Shown here piece by piece: positions 1 through 5,717 of a stretch of 5,765 nt of DNA. The position numbers were made by a program, and so were the translations under genes. This stretch comes from Nitrososphaerales archaeon (GTDB taxonomy: Archaea; Thermoproteota; Nitrososphaeria; Nitrososphaerales; Nitrososphaeraceae), in assembly GCA_029237515.1 (NCBI GenBank), contig JARBAV010000036.1:1-5765 (forward strand), given 5' to 3'. Each line of letters begins with the position of its first letter. The first letter of the stretch is position 1. The notes below the pieces were generated by a model that did no database searches, was not told where the DNA came from, and saw only the letters and a list, made by a program, of their open reading frames with translations.

Positions 1-440
1 ATGCGATTGTCTGTGGCGTATTTTACCATGCTTCTAAACGGGGTAACTCCTATACCACCGGACAGAAATACAACACGCTTAAAATTGTCGCCTTCAGGCA
101 GTACAAAGCTTCCTACTGGAGCTGTAATCTTTATTAGAGTTCCAATTTCTAATCTAGAAAGCTTCTTTTTGAACGGTGTATCTCTTATTCTTGTACTTAT
201 CAAGATAAATTCCTCTTCAGTCGGAGAAGAAGCGATTGTAAAGGATCGCACAGGTCCCTCTGCGTCCTCCTTAGTTTCTAGATCCATAGCGGCATACTGT
301 CCCGCTTTGTAATCCAAATAATGGTTCTCCTGCTGAACATCTTTACGACCCAGTTTAAAGGACATAATGTCGGTACCCGGATGTGATGTTATCTCTAGCA
401 ATCTTAATTGAAACTTTGTTGGTCTAATAGACACGACCAC
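1..440 (-). CDS. FNR-type FAD/NAD(P)-binding reductase, N-terminal part (runs off left edge)
   Basis: The minus strand is open from a TAG at 470-468 to the left edge, and about 146 residues are visible from the GTG at 440. It reads as a ferredoxin-NAD(P)+ reductase fold: a beta-barrel FAD domain with the FAD motif RSFTIASSP at residues 65-73, preceded by KAGQYAAMDL (45-54), then the start of the nucleotide domain with the glycine motif LSGGIGVTP (126-134). Members of this family pass electrons between NAD(P)H and a ferredoxin or haem partner through FAD. The C-terminal half, with the pyridine-nucleotide specificity residues and any extra iron-sulfur domain, lies outside the window. The start is uncertain: GTG 440, GTG 434 and TTG 458 share the frame, and no strong ribosome binding site decides. 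The gene follows the Rieske ferredoxin on the same strand after a 123-base gap (from the GTG), so the two are likely partners. The fold assignment is firm; the substrate is unknown. Confidence 0.88.
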   Translation of the reverse strand, partial: MVVSIRPTKFQLRLLEITSHPGTDIMSFKLGRKDVQQENHYLDYKAGQYAAMDLETKEDAEGPVRSFTIASSPTEEEFILISTRIRDTPFKKKLSRLEIGTLIKITAPVGSFVLPEGDNFKRVVFLSGGIGVTPFRSMVKYATDNR

Positions 441-491
441 TCCACCGCCTCTCGTCAATATGCGGTGCTACTAACATAATCATGACCATAT

Positions 492-499
492 CATATATG
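492..499 (-). promoter_or_regulatory. Possible TATA box before the FNR reductase
   Basis: CATATATG lies in the gap between the ferredoxin stop and the reductase start. A start site about 26 bases downstream would fall near 469, giving a leader of about 11 bases to TTG 458 or 29 to GTG 440. The gap also has a T-rich stretch on the minus strand just after the ferredoxin stop (about 555-543), which could end some upstream transcripts. The reductase may therefore have its own promoter as well as read-through. The match is short in AT-rich DNA, so this is weak. Confidence 0.3.
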
Positions 500-563
500 C
501 CGATATCTTAAGTCTCCAATAGTTATCATTTGCTTGTTCATTAATAAAATCAAAATGGTAATG

Positions 564-872
564 CTAAACGTCTACATAGACAGAATCATTTTCGACCGTA
601 ACCCTGTATGATCCTAGCGGCTCTAGTTTCTGAGGAAACCAATCTAAATTACCTGTTGTGACATCCCACTTTGAGCCATGCCATGGACATGTTAGTTCGC
701 TACCATTAAGCTCACCTTCATGAAGCTCTGCTCCTTGGTGGGGGCACGTATTGCTTGTAGCATAATACTTTCCTTGAACATTTGCTACCAAAATATCTTT
801 CTCGCCCGCTACTACATGTGTCATTTTTCCTTCAGGAATTTCAGAAACTTTCCCTACGCTAATCTTTGCCAT
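564..872 (-). CDS. Rieske-type [2Fe-2S] ferredoxin
   Basis: This 102-residue soluble protein is a single Rieske domain. The cluster ligands are visible as C43-P-H45 and C62-P-W-H65, the CxH...CxxH pattern. There are no further cysteines, so the disulfide of the bc1/b6f Rieske proteins is absent. With no membrane anchor and this length, it matches the NirD/BphF-like ferredoxins that carry electrons in the cytoplasm between a flavin reductase and a terminal enzyme. An FNR-type reductase lies just downstream on the same strand, which supports an NAD(P)H -> FAD -> Rieske chain. No oxygenase or nitrite reductase large subunit is visible in the window, so the final acceptor is unknown. The gene starts at ATG 872, 61 bases after the stop of the membrane-protein gene. 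The GAAGGG just before the ATG is too close to be a normal ribosome binding site, and a near-leaderless transcript fits better. Confidence 0.95.
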   Translation of the reverse strand: MAKISVGKVSEIPEGKMTHVVAGEKDILVANVQGKYYATSNTCPHQGAELHEGELNGSELTCPWHGSKWDVTTGNLDWFPQKLEPLGSYRVTVENDSVYVDV

Positions 873-900
873 ACCCTTCGTCTACTTTGTGACACATGTA

Positions 901-907
901 CATATAA
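901..907 (-). promoter_or_regulatory. Likely TATA box of the Rieske ferredoxin gene
   Basis: On the minus strand TTATATG is centred near 904, about 32 bases before the ATG at 872. Archaeal TATA boxes usually sit 26-27 bases before the transcription start, which would put the start near 878 and leave a leader of about 6 bases. This would let the ferredoxin be made independently of the broken upstream membrane-protein gene. Confidence 0.4.
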
Positions 908-933
908 CTTTCTGACTATTTCTTTGGCAATAA

Positions 934-1667
934 TCATCCCTCGCCACCTGACATAGTAGTATTAATGTGTAACATGGTGCGTCGAATTAGATAAACGGGC
1001 ATGATCACTAGTAATAGTGTAACGAAGGTTATGATCATATAGATACCTGCATTATGATGGCTGCTTAAAGAGTACATTTGATAAATCTGATTGTCTGAAA
1101 TGACAAGGATCAGTCCACTAAAGCCCATCATTCCGGTTAGCGAGAATATTAGAAACAAGTTAAATGATTCTCCAAAAAGCCTTATTGTCATATATGTAGC
1201 CGCTCCGACCATAATGAATGAGAGGTGCTGTAATACATGGACATAGACATGAGTCGAAGCGTAATCAAAAATTTGAGGTACATGCCAGATAAAAATGAGA
1301 GAACCAGCAAGAACTATCCAGCTCCAAGAACGTGTATTTAACTTGAAGATCGTTCGCATAATTCCTTTCCAATATCGGATTGCTTTCCCGGCCGCTCTGA
1401 GAGGAGGATGTTGGAAATCCGAATGGGTGTCCCTCAATGATTTTCTTTCAATGTTTATGATGAATTTCAGAATGCGCTCGCCAACACATACTGATAGTGC
1501 ACCAATTGAAAAGAATAGCATATAGCTAGCGTATAGCTATGCTCTATAATCATGTGATTGCCCAAATCTCTTTCAAGTTGTCCGAGTACTATCTCATTAA
1601 GAGATAATACAACAAGTAGTACGAAAAGCATGAAAATTATGAAATCGTAAAAATGGAACACTTCCAT
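934..1667 (-). pseudogene. CtaG/DUF1404-like six-helix membrane protein, frameshifted by a tandem duplication
   Basis: Two overlapping minus-strand frames, 1667-1467 and 1521-934, are parts of one protein. The first begins at ATG 1667, right after an in-frame TAA, and encodes helix 1 (about residues 5-28) and the motif HMIIEHS (38-44). The frame then breaks. The second continues as MLFFSIGALSV, completing helix 2, followed by four more helices. Histidines in membrane contexts resemble CtaG (cytochrome oxidase copper-insertion) and archaeal DUF1404 proteins: IWHVP (H125), HVLQH (H140, H144) and SHH (H200-201), numbered on the repaired 240-residue protein. Removing one copy of an 11-bp repeat at the break gives HMIIEHSYMLFFSIGAL in one frame. 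As read, the upstream product ends after 66 residues, while the downstream ORF (195 residues) could start at ATG 1521. Family placement is from memory of the pattern; a haem or copper role is inference. A sequencing error is less likely because a clean 11-bp duplication explains the shift. Confidence 0.75.
1517..1538. repeat. Imperfect 11-bp tandem duplication causing the frameshift
   Basis: On the plus strand AGCATATAGCT (1517-1527) is followed directly by AGCGTATAGCT (1528-1538); 10 of 11 bases agree. The unit is not a multiple of three, so one extra copy shifts the minus-strand frame of the membrane-protein gene by -1. Deleting either copy rejoins the two halves without an internal stop. 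The single mismatch suggests either some age since duplication or a later mutation in one copy. Confidence 0.9.
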
Positions 1668-1694
1668 TTACCTTGTCTGAATGTGATTTATCGC

Positions 1695-1703
1695 CTTTTT
1701 AAA
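1695..1703 (-). promoter_or_regulatory. Likely TATA box of the membrane-protein/Rieske/FNR cluster
   Basis: On the minus strand TTTAAAAAG is centred near 1699. A start site about 26 bases downstream falls near 1673, six bases before the ATG at 1667. AAGG lies just before the ATG and may help ribosome binding. This is the best candidate promoter for the left-hand minus-strand genes. Confidence 0.45.
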
Positions 1704-1754
1704 GTATAGTAAATCAAGTTCCGATCAATCAACCATTAATGATTAGATGAATTT

Positions 1755-1776
1755 CAATATACCGTCAAATTAGGAG
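1755..1776 (+). promoter_or_regulatory. TATA-like box and AGGAG ribosome binding site for the short frame at 1783
   Basis: AATATA at 1756-1761 lies about 25 bases before the ATG at 1783, and AGGAG at 1772-1776 lies six bases before it, which is ideal Shine-Dalgarno spacing. A good ribosome binding site next to a very short frame is evidence that a real gene once began here. The TATA box and the ribosome binding site imply different leader lengths, so one of them may be chance. Confidence 0.4.
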
Positions 1777-1782
1777 TCTCTT

Positions 1783-1860
1783 ATGAATTTTATAGATGAA
1801 TATCATCAGAAGTTTTTAGAAAATAAAGCAGCCTTACTATTTAGAGATAAAACATTATAA
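1783..1860 (+). pseudogene. Truncated N-terminus, possibly of an adenylate-forming (acyl-CoA synthetase-like) enzyme
   Basis: ATG 1783 opens 25 codons beginning MNFIDEYHQKF and ending LLFRDKTL before a TAA. The stretch ENKAALLFRDKTL resembles the N-terminal strand region of AMP-binding acyl-CoA synthetases, which commonly read N-K-x-A-L-x-F-x-D-K-T-x-T-Y. After the stop no frame continues that family: the expected helix and the later AMP-binding motifs are absent, and the next recognisable gene starts about 230 bases on. The reading is that a gene start survives with its ribosome binding site while its body has been lost. The family guess rests on about 13 residues and is weak. The alternative is a genuine 25-residue peptide. 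Confidence 0.35.
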
Positions 1861-2093
1861 GCAAGGCTAATTGGTGGTACCCGATGACCTAAGTATTCCT
1901 ATGTATTTTGGAATGACAATCTTAATACTCTATCTTAGTCCCTTGTATTAGAGGATATTTCCAATGTGATCCAATAGACGGTTGGAAATTGGGTCAACTT
2001 ACTAATCAAAATTAAATACCGAGATGGAATGGCTAGAAAGAACATGGCAAAAGACCTTCAGAAAAGTGGATTGTTGAGTAAGAGTTACATAGT

Positions 2094-3803
2094 TTGCAGT
2101 TTATCAATAAAATTGTGTCCTCGTATTCTAGCTCCCCTTCTATCGAATACGATGCCATCGTCATAGGGGCAGGACATAATGGTTTGACTTGTGCATGCTA
2201 TCTTGCAAAATCCGGTCTTACGGTACTAGTCCTAGAAGATTATCATTCAATTGGTGGAATGACACTTACAGAAGAGATAACTCTGCCAGGTTTTTGGTCT
2301 GATGTACATGCGTATGGGTACCAGCTAGCAAATTTATCCCCCGTTCCTTTTGAGCTAGATCTCAAAAGATATGGCTTTGAGCTTATCTATCCTGAAATCT
2401 CAATATCTCATATTTTCCCGAACGCTCATGGTTGCGTTTCTTTCTACAAGTCCTTAGACAAGACATTAAAAAGTATTCAGAAAATCTCCGATAAAGATGC
2501 TAGATCTTGGAATAAGATGTTCGACGAATATCAGTCGAATAGAGATTTGATTATTTCAGCTTTGAATTCTCCACCTGCCGATCCAATAGAGCACGATAAA
2601 GGAATATCTTCAAATGATAAATTGACCAAGAGTAAAATAGTATTAGCTGCGGGAGATGAATTCCGAAGACGGAATCAATCAATGCGATCATGGTGCGATG
2701 AACATTTCGAATCTGATGAGATCAAGGCAATGTTTGGCACCTTTGCAGCGTTTGTAGGTCTTTCTCCAGAGGATGCTGGAGGAGGAGATCTCTGTTACTC
2801 GTTCGCAGCAATAATCCAAGATGGAGGTAATAATGTAGTAAAGGGAGGATTTGTCAACCTTCCGTTGGCACTTGCAGGCTACCTAAAATCGAAGGGAGGT
2901 AAGATAATGACTAGCTCTTGTGCTAAAAGGATAGTATTAAAAAATAGTAAAGCTGTGGCTGTTGAGCTTACAAATGGAAAAATAATAGGGGCAAGGAGAT
3001 TGATTGCGTCGAGTACCGATCCATTCACATTGATCTTTAAGCTAATAGGCGAGGAACATGTTGATTCAGATATCTCAGTGGGTATTAAGAGACTTGAATG
3101 GGGTGATTCTATTTTTGGCATATATCTGGCACTGAATGGACCATTGAAGTATAAAACTGGACAAGAAATAGTTTCAAATTCTGCACAGGTTCACATCTCT
3201 CCACCTGGTTTAGAGTATTTTTCAAAAATATTCTATGAATGCAGGAGCGGAATACTTCCATCGAATCCTCTTCCTATAATGAGCAATGACTCTATGATGG
3301 ATCCGACAAGGATAGTGAGGTCACTTAGTGGTCCTAGTAGTGGTAAGCATAGCACTAATAGCCAACTTATAAAATTCCTCATTCTCAGTGTACCATATCA
3401 ATTAAAGAAAAGCAATGATAGTGAAAATGGGACTCTTGAATGGGGAAGGGTGAAAGACCGTTACGCGGATCAAATAGTCGAAATGATTAGTCACGACTAT
3501 GTTCCTAATCTAAAGGATGTAATACTAAAGAAGGTAGCATTCTCTCCCATAGATTATGAAAAGAAGCCTATCAATTCTATAAAGGGAACACTCTCATGTG
3601 GATCTGTCCTGCCTTATCAGTCTGGCTGGATGCGGCCAATTGCACAATTAGGTAGTTACAAAATACCATCCATCCCAAATGTTTATTTGTGCGGGTCGGG
3701 AAGTCACCCGGGACCTGGCGTCTCGATGGCTCCTGGCAGGAATGCAGCTCAAGTAATTCTCAATGACCTGGGATTTGATTTTAAGAAAATTGTATCTGCT
3801 TAA
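2094..3803 (+). CDS. Phytoene desaturase-like FAD/NAD(P)-dependent oxidoreductase (COG1233)
   Basis: This protein of up to 569 residues has the layout of the CrtI/COG1233 amine-oxidase-fold family. An N-terminal Rossmann motif AIVIGAGHNGL (21-31) is followed by the second-strand acidic residues LED (47-49) and the GG turn IGGMTL (53-58). The C-terminal FAD signature is YLCGSGSHPGPGVSMAPGRN (531-550). SSTDPF before LIFKLIGEEH and the NPLPIMSNDSMMDP stretch also recall bacterial and archaeal COG1233 and PYROXD2-like proteins. Such enzymes desaturate, isomerise or otherwise oxidise lipids and carotenoids with FAD; no carotenoid genes are nearby, so the substrate is open. Starts are TTG 2094 (first after a TAA at 2079) or GTG 2115. 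No ribosome binding site favours either, while TTACATAG at 2085-2092 would suit a leaderless start at GTG 2115. No membrane helices or signal peptide are seen. It stands alone, with gaps on both sides. Confidence 0.92.
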   Translation: MQFINKIVSSYSSSPSIEYDAIVIGAGHNGLTCACYLAKSGLTVLVLEDYHSIGGMTLTEEITLPGFWSDVHAYGYQLANLSPVPFELDLKRYGFELIYPEISISHIFPNAHGCVSFYKSLDKTLKSIQKISDKDARSWNKMFDEYQSNRDLIISALNSPPADPIEHDKGISSNDKLTKSKIVLAAGDEFRRRNQSMRSWCDEHFESDEIKAMFGTFAAFVGLSPEDAGGGDLCYSFAAIIQDGGNNVVKGGFVNLPLALAGYLKSKGGKIMTSSCAKRIVLKNSKAVAVELTNGKIIGARRLIASSTDPFTLIFKLIGEEHVDSDISVGIKRLEWGDSIFGIYLALNGPLKYKTGQEIVSNSAQVHISPPGLEYFSKIFYECRSGILPSNPLPIMSNDSMMDPTRIVRSLSGPSSGKHSTNSQLIKFLILSVPYQLKKSNDSENGTLEWGRVKDRYADQIVEMISHDYVPNLKDVILKKVAFSPIDYEKKPINSIKGTLSCGSVLPYQSGWMRPIAQLGSYKIPSIPNVYLCGSGSHPGPGVSMAPGRNAAQVILNDLGFDFKKIVSA

Positions 3804-3997
3804 TTTACCATTCTGGTTACTGTAGTGAAGTAGCTAGCTAGTGACGTGACAGACCGATGCTACAGATGCGACAGACAAAGCGATACCTATCCCAAAAATA
3901 GCCTTGGATAACTGCAGATTCAATTTATAATGATATTCCTTATCTGCACTATAAAAAAATTTTGATGATTACTAAACTAAGATATATATACTCACAT

Positions 3998-4018
3998 TTG
4001 GTAGATTCCCGCTACCAA
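3998..4018. other. Perfect 7-bp hairpin downstream of TATATATA
   Basis: TTGGTAG (3998-4004) and CTACCAA (4012-4018) are exact reverse complements around the loop ATTCCCG. TATATATA at 3983-3990 lies just upstream. The hairpin could belong to a small RNA or be a protein-binding palindrome. No T-run follows it, so it does not look like a terminator. A 7-bp stem can arise by chance in a gap of this size. Confidence 0.3.
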
Positions 4019-4146
4019 CCTGTCTGAGTTGATCTGGTCGTTACATTACATATACTAGCAATTGTGAGATTTTGAAAGGAAAACAGTAGTAATTCATACA
4101 TTTTATGTGATTCTATATTGGTCTAATTTGATTTTCTCATGAATTG

Positions 4147-4293
4147 TAAGCGGCTAATTGATAGTACATTTTAGATCCAAGTTGCACAGTTGATTTACTA
4201 GTTATTCTACATCATTAGATCTCGAAAATAATTTACTATCTGCCCTCACAGAGCTAGTAAAAAAAGTCAAAGTTAGCAATTTGCAGCCGCTTA
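4147..4293. repeat. 9-bp inverted repeat pair about 130 bases apart
   Basis: TAAGCGGCT (4147-4155) and AGCCGCTTA (4285-4293) are exact reverse complements, each flanked on the inside by AATTG or its complement CAATT (offset by three bases on the right). The arms are GC-rich in AT-rich surroundings, but a pair this long is near chance expectation for a 535-base region. The arms could bound a small degenerate element; no target duplication is seen. Confidence 0.25.
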
Positions 4294-4308
4294 GTTGATC
4301 AATAATAC

Positions 4309-4317
4309 AAATATAAT
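4309..4317 (+). promoter_or_regulatory. TATA box of the EamA exporter, placed for a leaderless transcript
   Basis: AAATATAAT is centred at 4313, exactly 26 bases before the ATG at 4339. This is the classic archaeal spacing from TATA box to transcription start, so the start site would fall on the A of the ATG. GAGGG at 4319-4323 is too far from the ATG (15 bases) to be a normal ribosome binding site, which agrees with leaderless translation. Confidence 0.55.
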
Positions 4318-4338
4318 GAGGGATTCAACAGCATTCTG

Positions 4339-5301
4339 ATGCATCATTCGCAATTACATGTAGTATTATTAGCTATAATGATGTTATCACTTTTGTGGGG
4401 ATCGAGCTTTATCGCGATCAAGATTATAGTTGATGAAGTTCAACCACTGGCATCATTTGGAATGCGTTTCTTCATCGCAGGTATATTGTTAGTAGCTACC
4501 CATTACATCTTCCTTCATACTATTTATCGTCGATCATATAAGAAAGACTACCAGAGAGATCAGATCAATAATAGACAACTCTGGAAAGGCTGGTTATTAT
4601 CAGCCCTATTCTTTATTGTGGGGGGACAGGGAATACTCGCATTAGGTGCTCAGTACTTATCTTCAGGAGCTGCAGCTCTAATCAATTCTACCATACCGAT
4701 TTGGGTAGCAATATTCATGTTGCTATTCCTTGGGAAAAAACCGACTAGATTAAGCATAGCAGGCATTACTGCTGGATTCATAGGATTAATCATTCTAGTT
4801 CTTCCTACTTTAGAAACTGAGGAATCTAGCTGGATTGGTGTCGTCTTACTGATTGTCAGCTCTATTTCCTGGGCGATAGGCTCATTATTTTCTAGCCCTG
4901 TTCGTGCCACAGGTGAAGAACGAGCAATTCTCTTGCCCACTGGCATGTTCATGGCGTTGGGTGGGTTAATTTTGCTAGCCTTGTGGGTAGTTTCCGGTAC
5001 CGGTGAAATTTCAACATTAAATACACTTTTCTCGACAGCGAATAATATACTGGGATCGTTCTTGTTCCTTACCTTGGTATGCACTGCAATTGGCTATGCT
5101 ATATTTTACTGGCTCCTTGGATCTACCACCCCGTCATTGGCAAACACTTTTGCATACATTGTACCGGTAATAGCAGTATTCTTAGGTTGGGTAATACTTG
5201 GCGAATCAATTAGTTCTCAAACTATAATTGCTACAATTGTGATTTCAGCCGGTGTTGCAATGATGATAATAAGCCCAACACCCAAAAAAACTAATAATTG
5301 A
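4339..5301 (+). CDS. EamA/DMT-family ten-helix membrane exporter
   Basis: This 320-residue protein is a two-repeat EamA transporter of the drug/metabolite superfamily, full length for the family. The first repeat opens with LLWGSSFIAIKI (18-29), the family's hallmark first helix, and ends with INSTIPIWVAIFMLLFLG (115-132) and helix 5 (about 138-156). The second repeat starts near 164 with WIGVVLLIVSSISWAIGSLF (165-184) and ends with the YIVPVIAVFLGWVILGE signature (273-289) and a final helix to about 311. The tail PTPKKTNN is basic, suiting a cytoplasmic end. A long basic loop (63-83) joins helices 2 and 3. It resembles the YedA/RhaT-like exporters of amino acids or other small metabolites; the substrate cannot be read from sequence. 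The start at ATG 4339 leaves a normal short N-terminus and agrees with the TATA box 26 bases upstream. It is a single gene converging on the unrecognised gene to its right. Confidence 0.94.
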   Translation: MHHSQLHVVLLAIMMLSLLWGSSFIAIKIIVDEVQPLASFGMRFFIAGILLVATHYIFLHTIYRRSYKKDYQRDQINNRQLWKGWLLSALFFIVGGQGILALGAQYLSSGAAALINSTIPIWVAIFMLLFLGKKPTRLSIAGITAGFIGLIILVLPTLETEESSWIGVVLLIVSSISWAIGSLFSSPVRATGEERAILLPTGMFMALGGLILLALWVVSGTGEISTLNTLFSTANNILGSFLFLTLVCTAIGYAIFYWLLGSTTPSLANTFAYIVPVIAVFLGWVILGESISSQTIIATIVISAGVAMMIISPTPKKTNN

Positions 5302-5305
5302 TGTG

Positions 5306-5323
5306 CTTCAAATGATTTTGAGG
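5306..5323 (+). terminator. Possible weak terminator hairpin after the exporter
   Basis: CTTCAAA (5306-5312) and TTTGAGG (5317-5323) form a 7-bp stem with one G-T pair around a TGAT loop, five bases after the exporter stop. No T-run follows on the plus strand. Archaeal termination relies mainly on T-rich DNA, so this is only suggestive, but its place between two converging genes fits. Confidence 0.25.
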
Positions 5324-5366
5324 ACAATAATAGTAGATACCGTAATTAATAGAAGCGACAACACCA

Positions 5367-5717
5367 TCAATGACTAGCCACTATGCTTACTAGAAATATA
5401 TTACCATGGTTTAGTTCATCGCCATGAATCCTAAAAAATGCATACGTTCGATCTTTAACAATTTTTATGAAATCAATCAGCTCCTCATCGGTTAAATGCG
5501 TAACCCTTTCATAGATCGCTCGTGTAATCCATCGCTTTGGATTAGAAACAGTGATTAAATTGCAACTGTCAACGGGAATTGAAACTTCTACTGCCTTTAT
5601 GCTTGTTTTATTACCTGTCCATTCCCTGACTGCGTTTAACATCACTCCCGGTAATTCGTTTCTGTAGAGATCCCTGAGTACGTTTTCCTTGTCCAATTTG
5701 TGATGTTGTATTTCCAT
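5367..5717 (-). CDS. Uncharacterised small protein, possibly continuing past the right edge
   Basis: From ATG 5717 this encodes 116 residues that I do not recognise. It is a mixed charged, apparently soluble protein with one cysteine, no membrane segment and no signal peptide. A helical N-terminal part (about 9-34, ending LNAVREWTGNK) is followed by strand-like AVEVSIPV (42-49), an NPKRWITRAIYERV helix (59-72), a second helix around LTDEELIDFIKIVKDRTY (75-92) and a hydrophobic C-terminal strand NIFLVSIVASH. Upstream of the ATG the frame stays open for 16 more codons to the window edge (including LAWHICHFERL), so the true start may lie outside and this could be a C-terminal part. GAAAG before the ATG is at best a weak ribosome binding site. 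It converges with the exporter, 65 bases apart, so the two are not an operon. Confidence 0.6.
   Translation of the reverse strand: MEIQHHKLDKENVLRDLYRNELPGVMLNAVREWTGNKTSIKAVEVSIPVDSCNLITVSNPKRWITRAIYERVTHLTDEELIDFIKIVKDRTYAFFRIHGDELNHGNIFLVSIVASH

Larger units (their letters stand above)
1668..2093. other. Divergent intergenic region with a truncated gene start and no intact gene
   Basis: These 426 bases separate the minus-strand cluster from the plus-strand oxidoreductase. The left end carries the promoter of the minus-strand genes, and 1755-1860 holds a short truncated reading frame with its own signals. From 1861 to 2093 all frames are interrupted. One plus-strand frame is open from 1978 to 2166 and runs into the oxidoreductase start region, with a possible ATG at 2029, but it shows no motif I recognise. 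No tRNA or strong hairpin is visible. The mixture suggests decayed coding sequence rather than purely regulatory DNA. Confidence 0.5.
3804..4338. other. 535-base AT-rich intergenic region, no supported gene
   Basis: No frame here is long or convincing. A short plus-strand frame from ATG 3965 to 4027 encodes 20 residues and sits in a longer open stretch, but it shows no motif and no ribosome binding site. Items seen are TATATATA at 3983-3990, a 7-bp hairpin at 3998-4018, a 9-bp inverted repeat (4147-4155 and 4285-4293), and short ACAGA-type near-repeats at about 3847-3880. The right end holds the exporter promoter. No transposase remnant or tRNA is recognisable. It could hold a small RNA or decayed sequence. 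Confidence 0.6.

Noticed and set aside
1..312. Plus-strand frame of 103 codons
   Set aside because: The opposite strand encodes clear FNR-family FAD and nucleotide-binding motifs over the same bases; the plus-strand product has no family features.
720..956. Plus-strand frame of 78 codons
   Set aside because: It lies antisense to the well-supported Rieske ferredoxin and its upstream region, and is rich in isoleucine and cysteine without any motif.
1295..1525. Plus-strand frame of 76 codons
   Set aside because: It is antisense to the CtaG/DUF1404-like protein, whose helices and histidines explain these bases.
1517..1540. Programmed -1 ribosomal frameshift in the membrane-protein gene
   Set aside because: No slippery heptamer or downstream pseudoknot is visible, and the 11-bp duplication explains the shift more simply.
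2879..3121. Minus-strand frame of 80 codons inside the oxidoreductase
   Set aside because: It is antisense to a continuous, conserved stretch of the oxidoreductase and has no motif or ribosome binding site.
3998..4018. T-arm of a tRNA gene
   Set aside because: The loop ATTCCCG does not match the TTCRANY loop consensus, and no acceptor, D or anticodon arm is found at the right distances.
3965..4027. 20-codon plus-strand small gene
   Set aside because: No ribosome binding site, no TATA box at the right distance and no motif; it is short enough to be chance.
4650..5084. Minus-strand frame of 144 codons inside the exporter
   Set aside because: It is a shadow of the EamA reading frame; the plus-strand protein has full-length family features.
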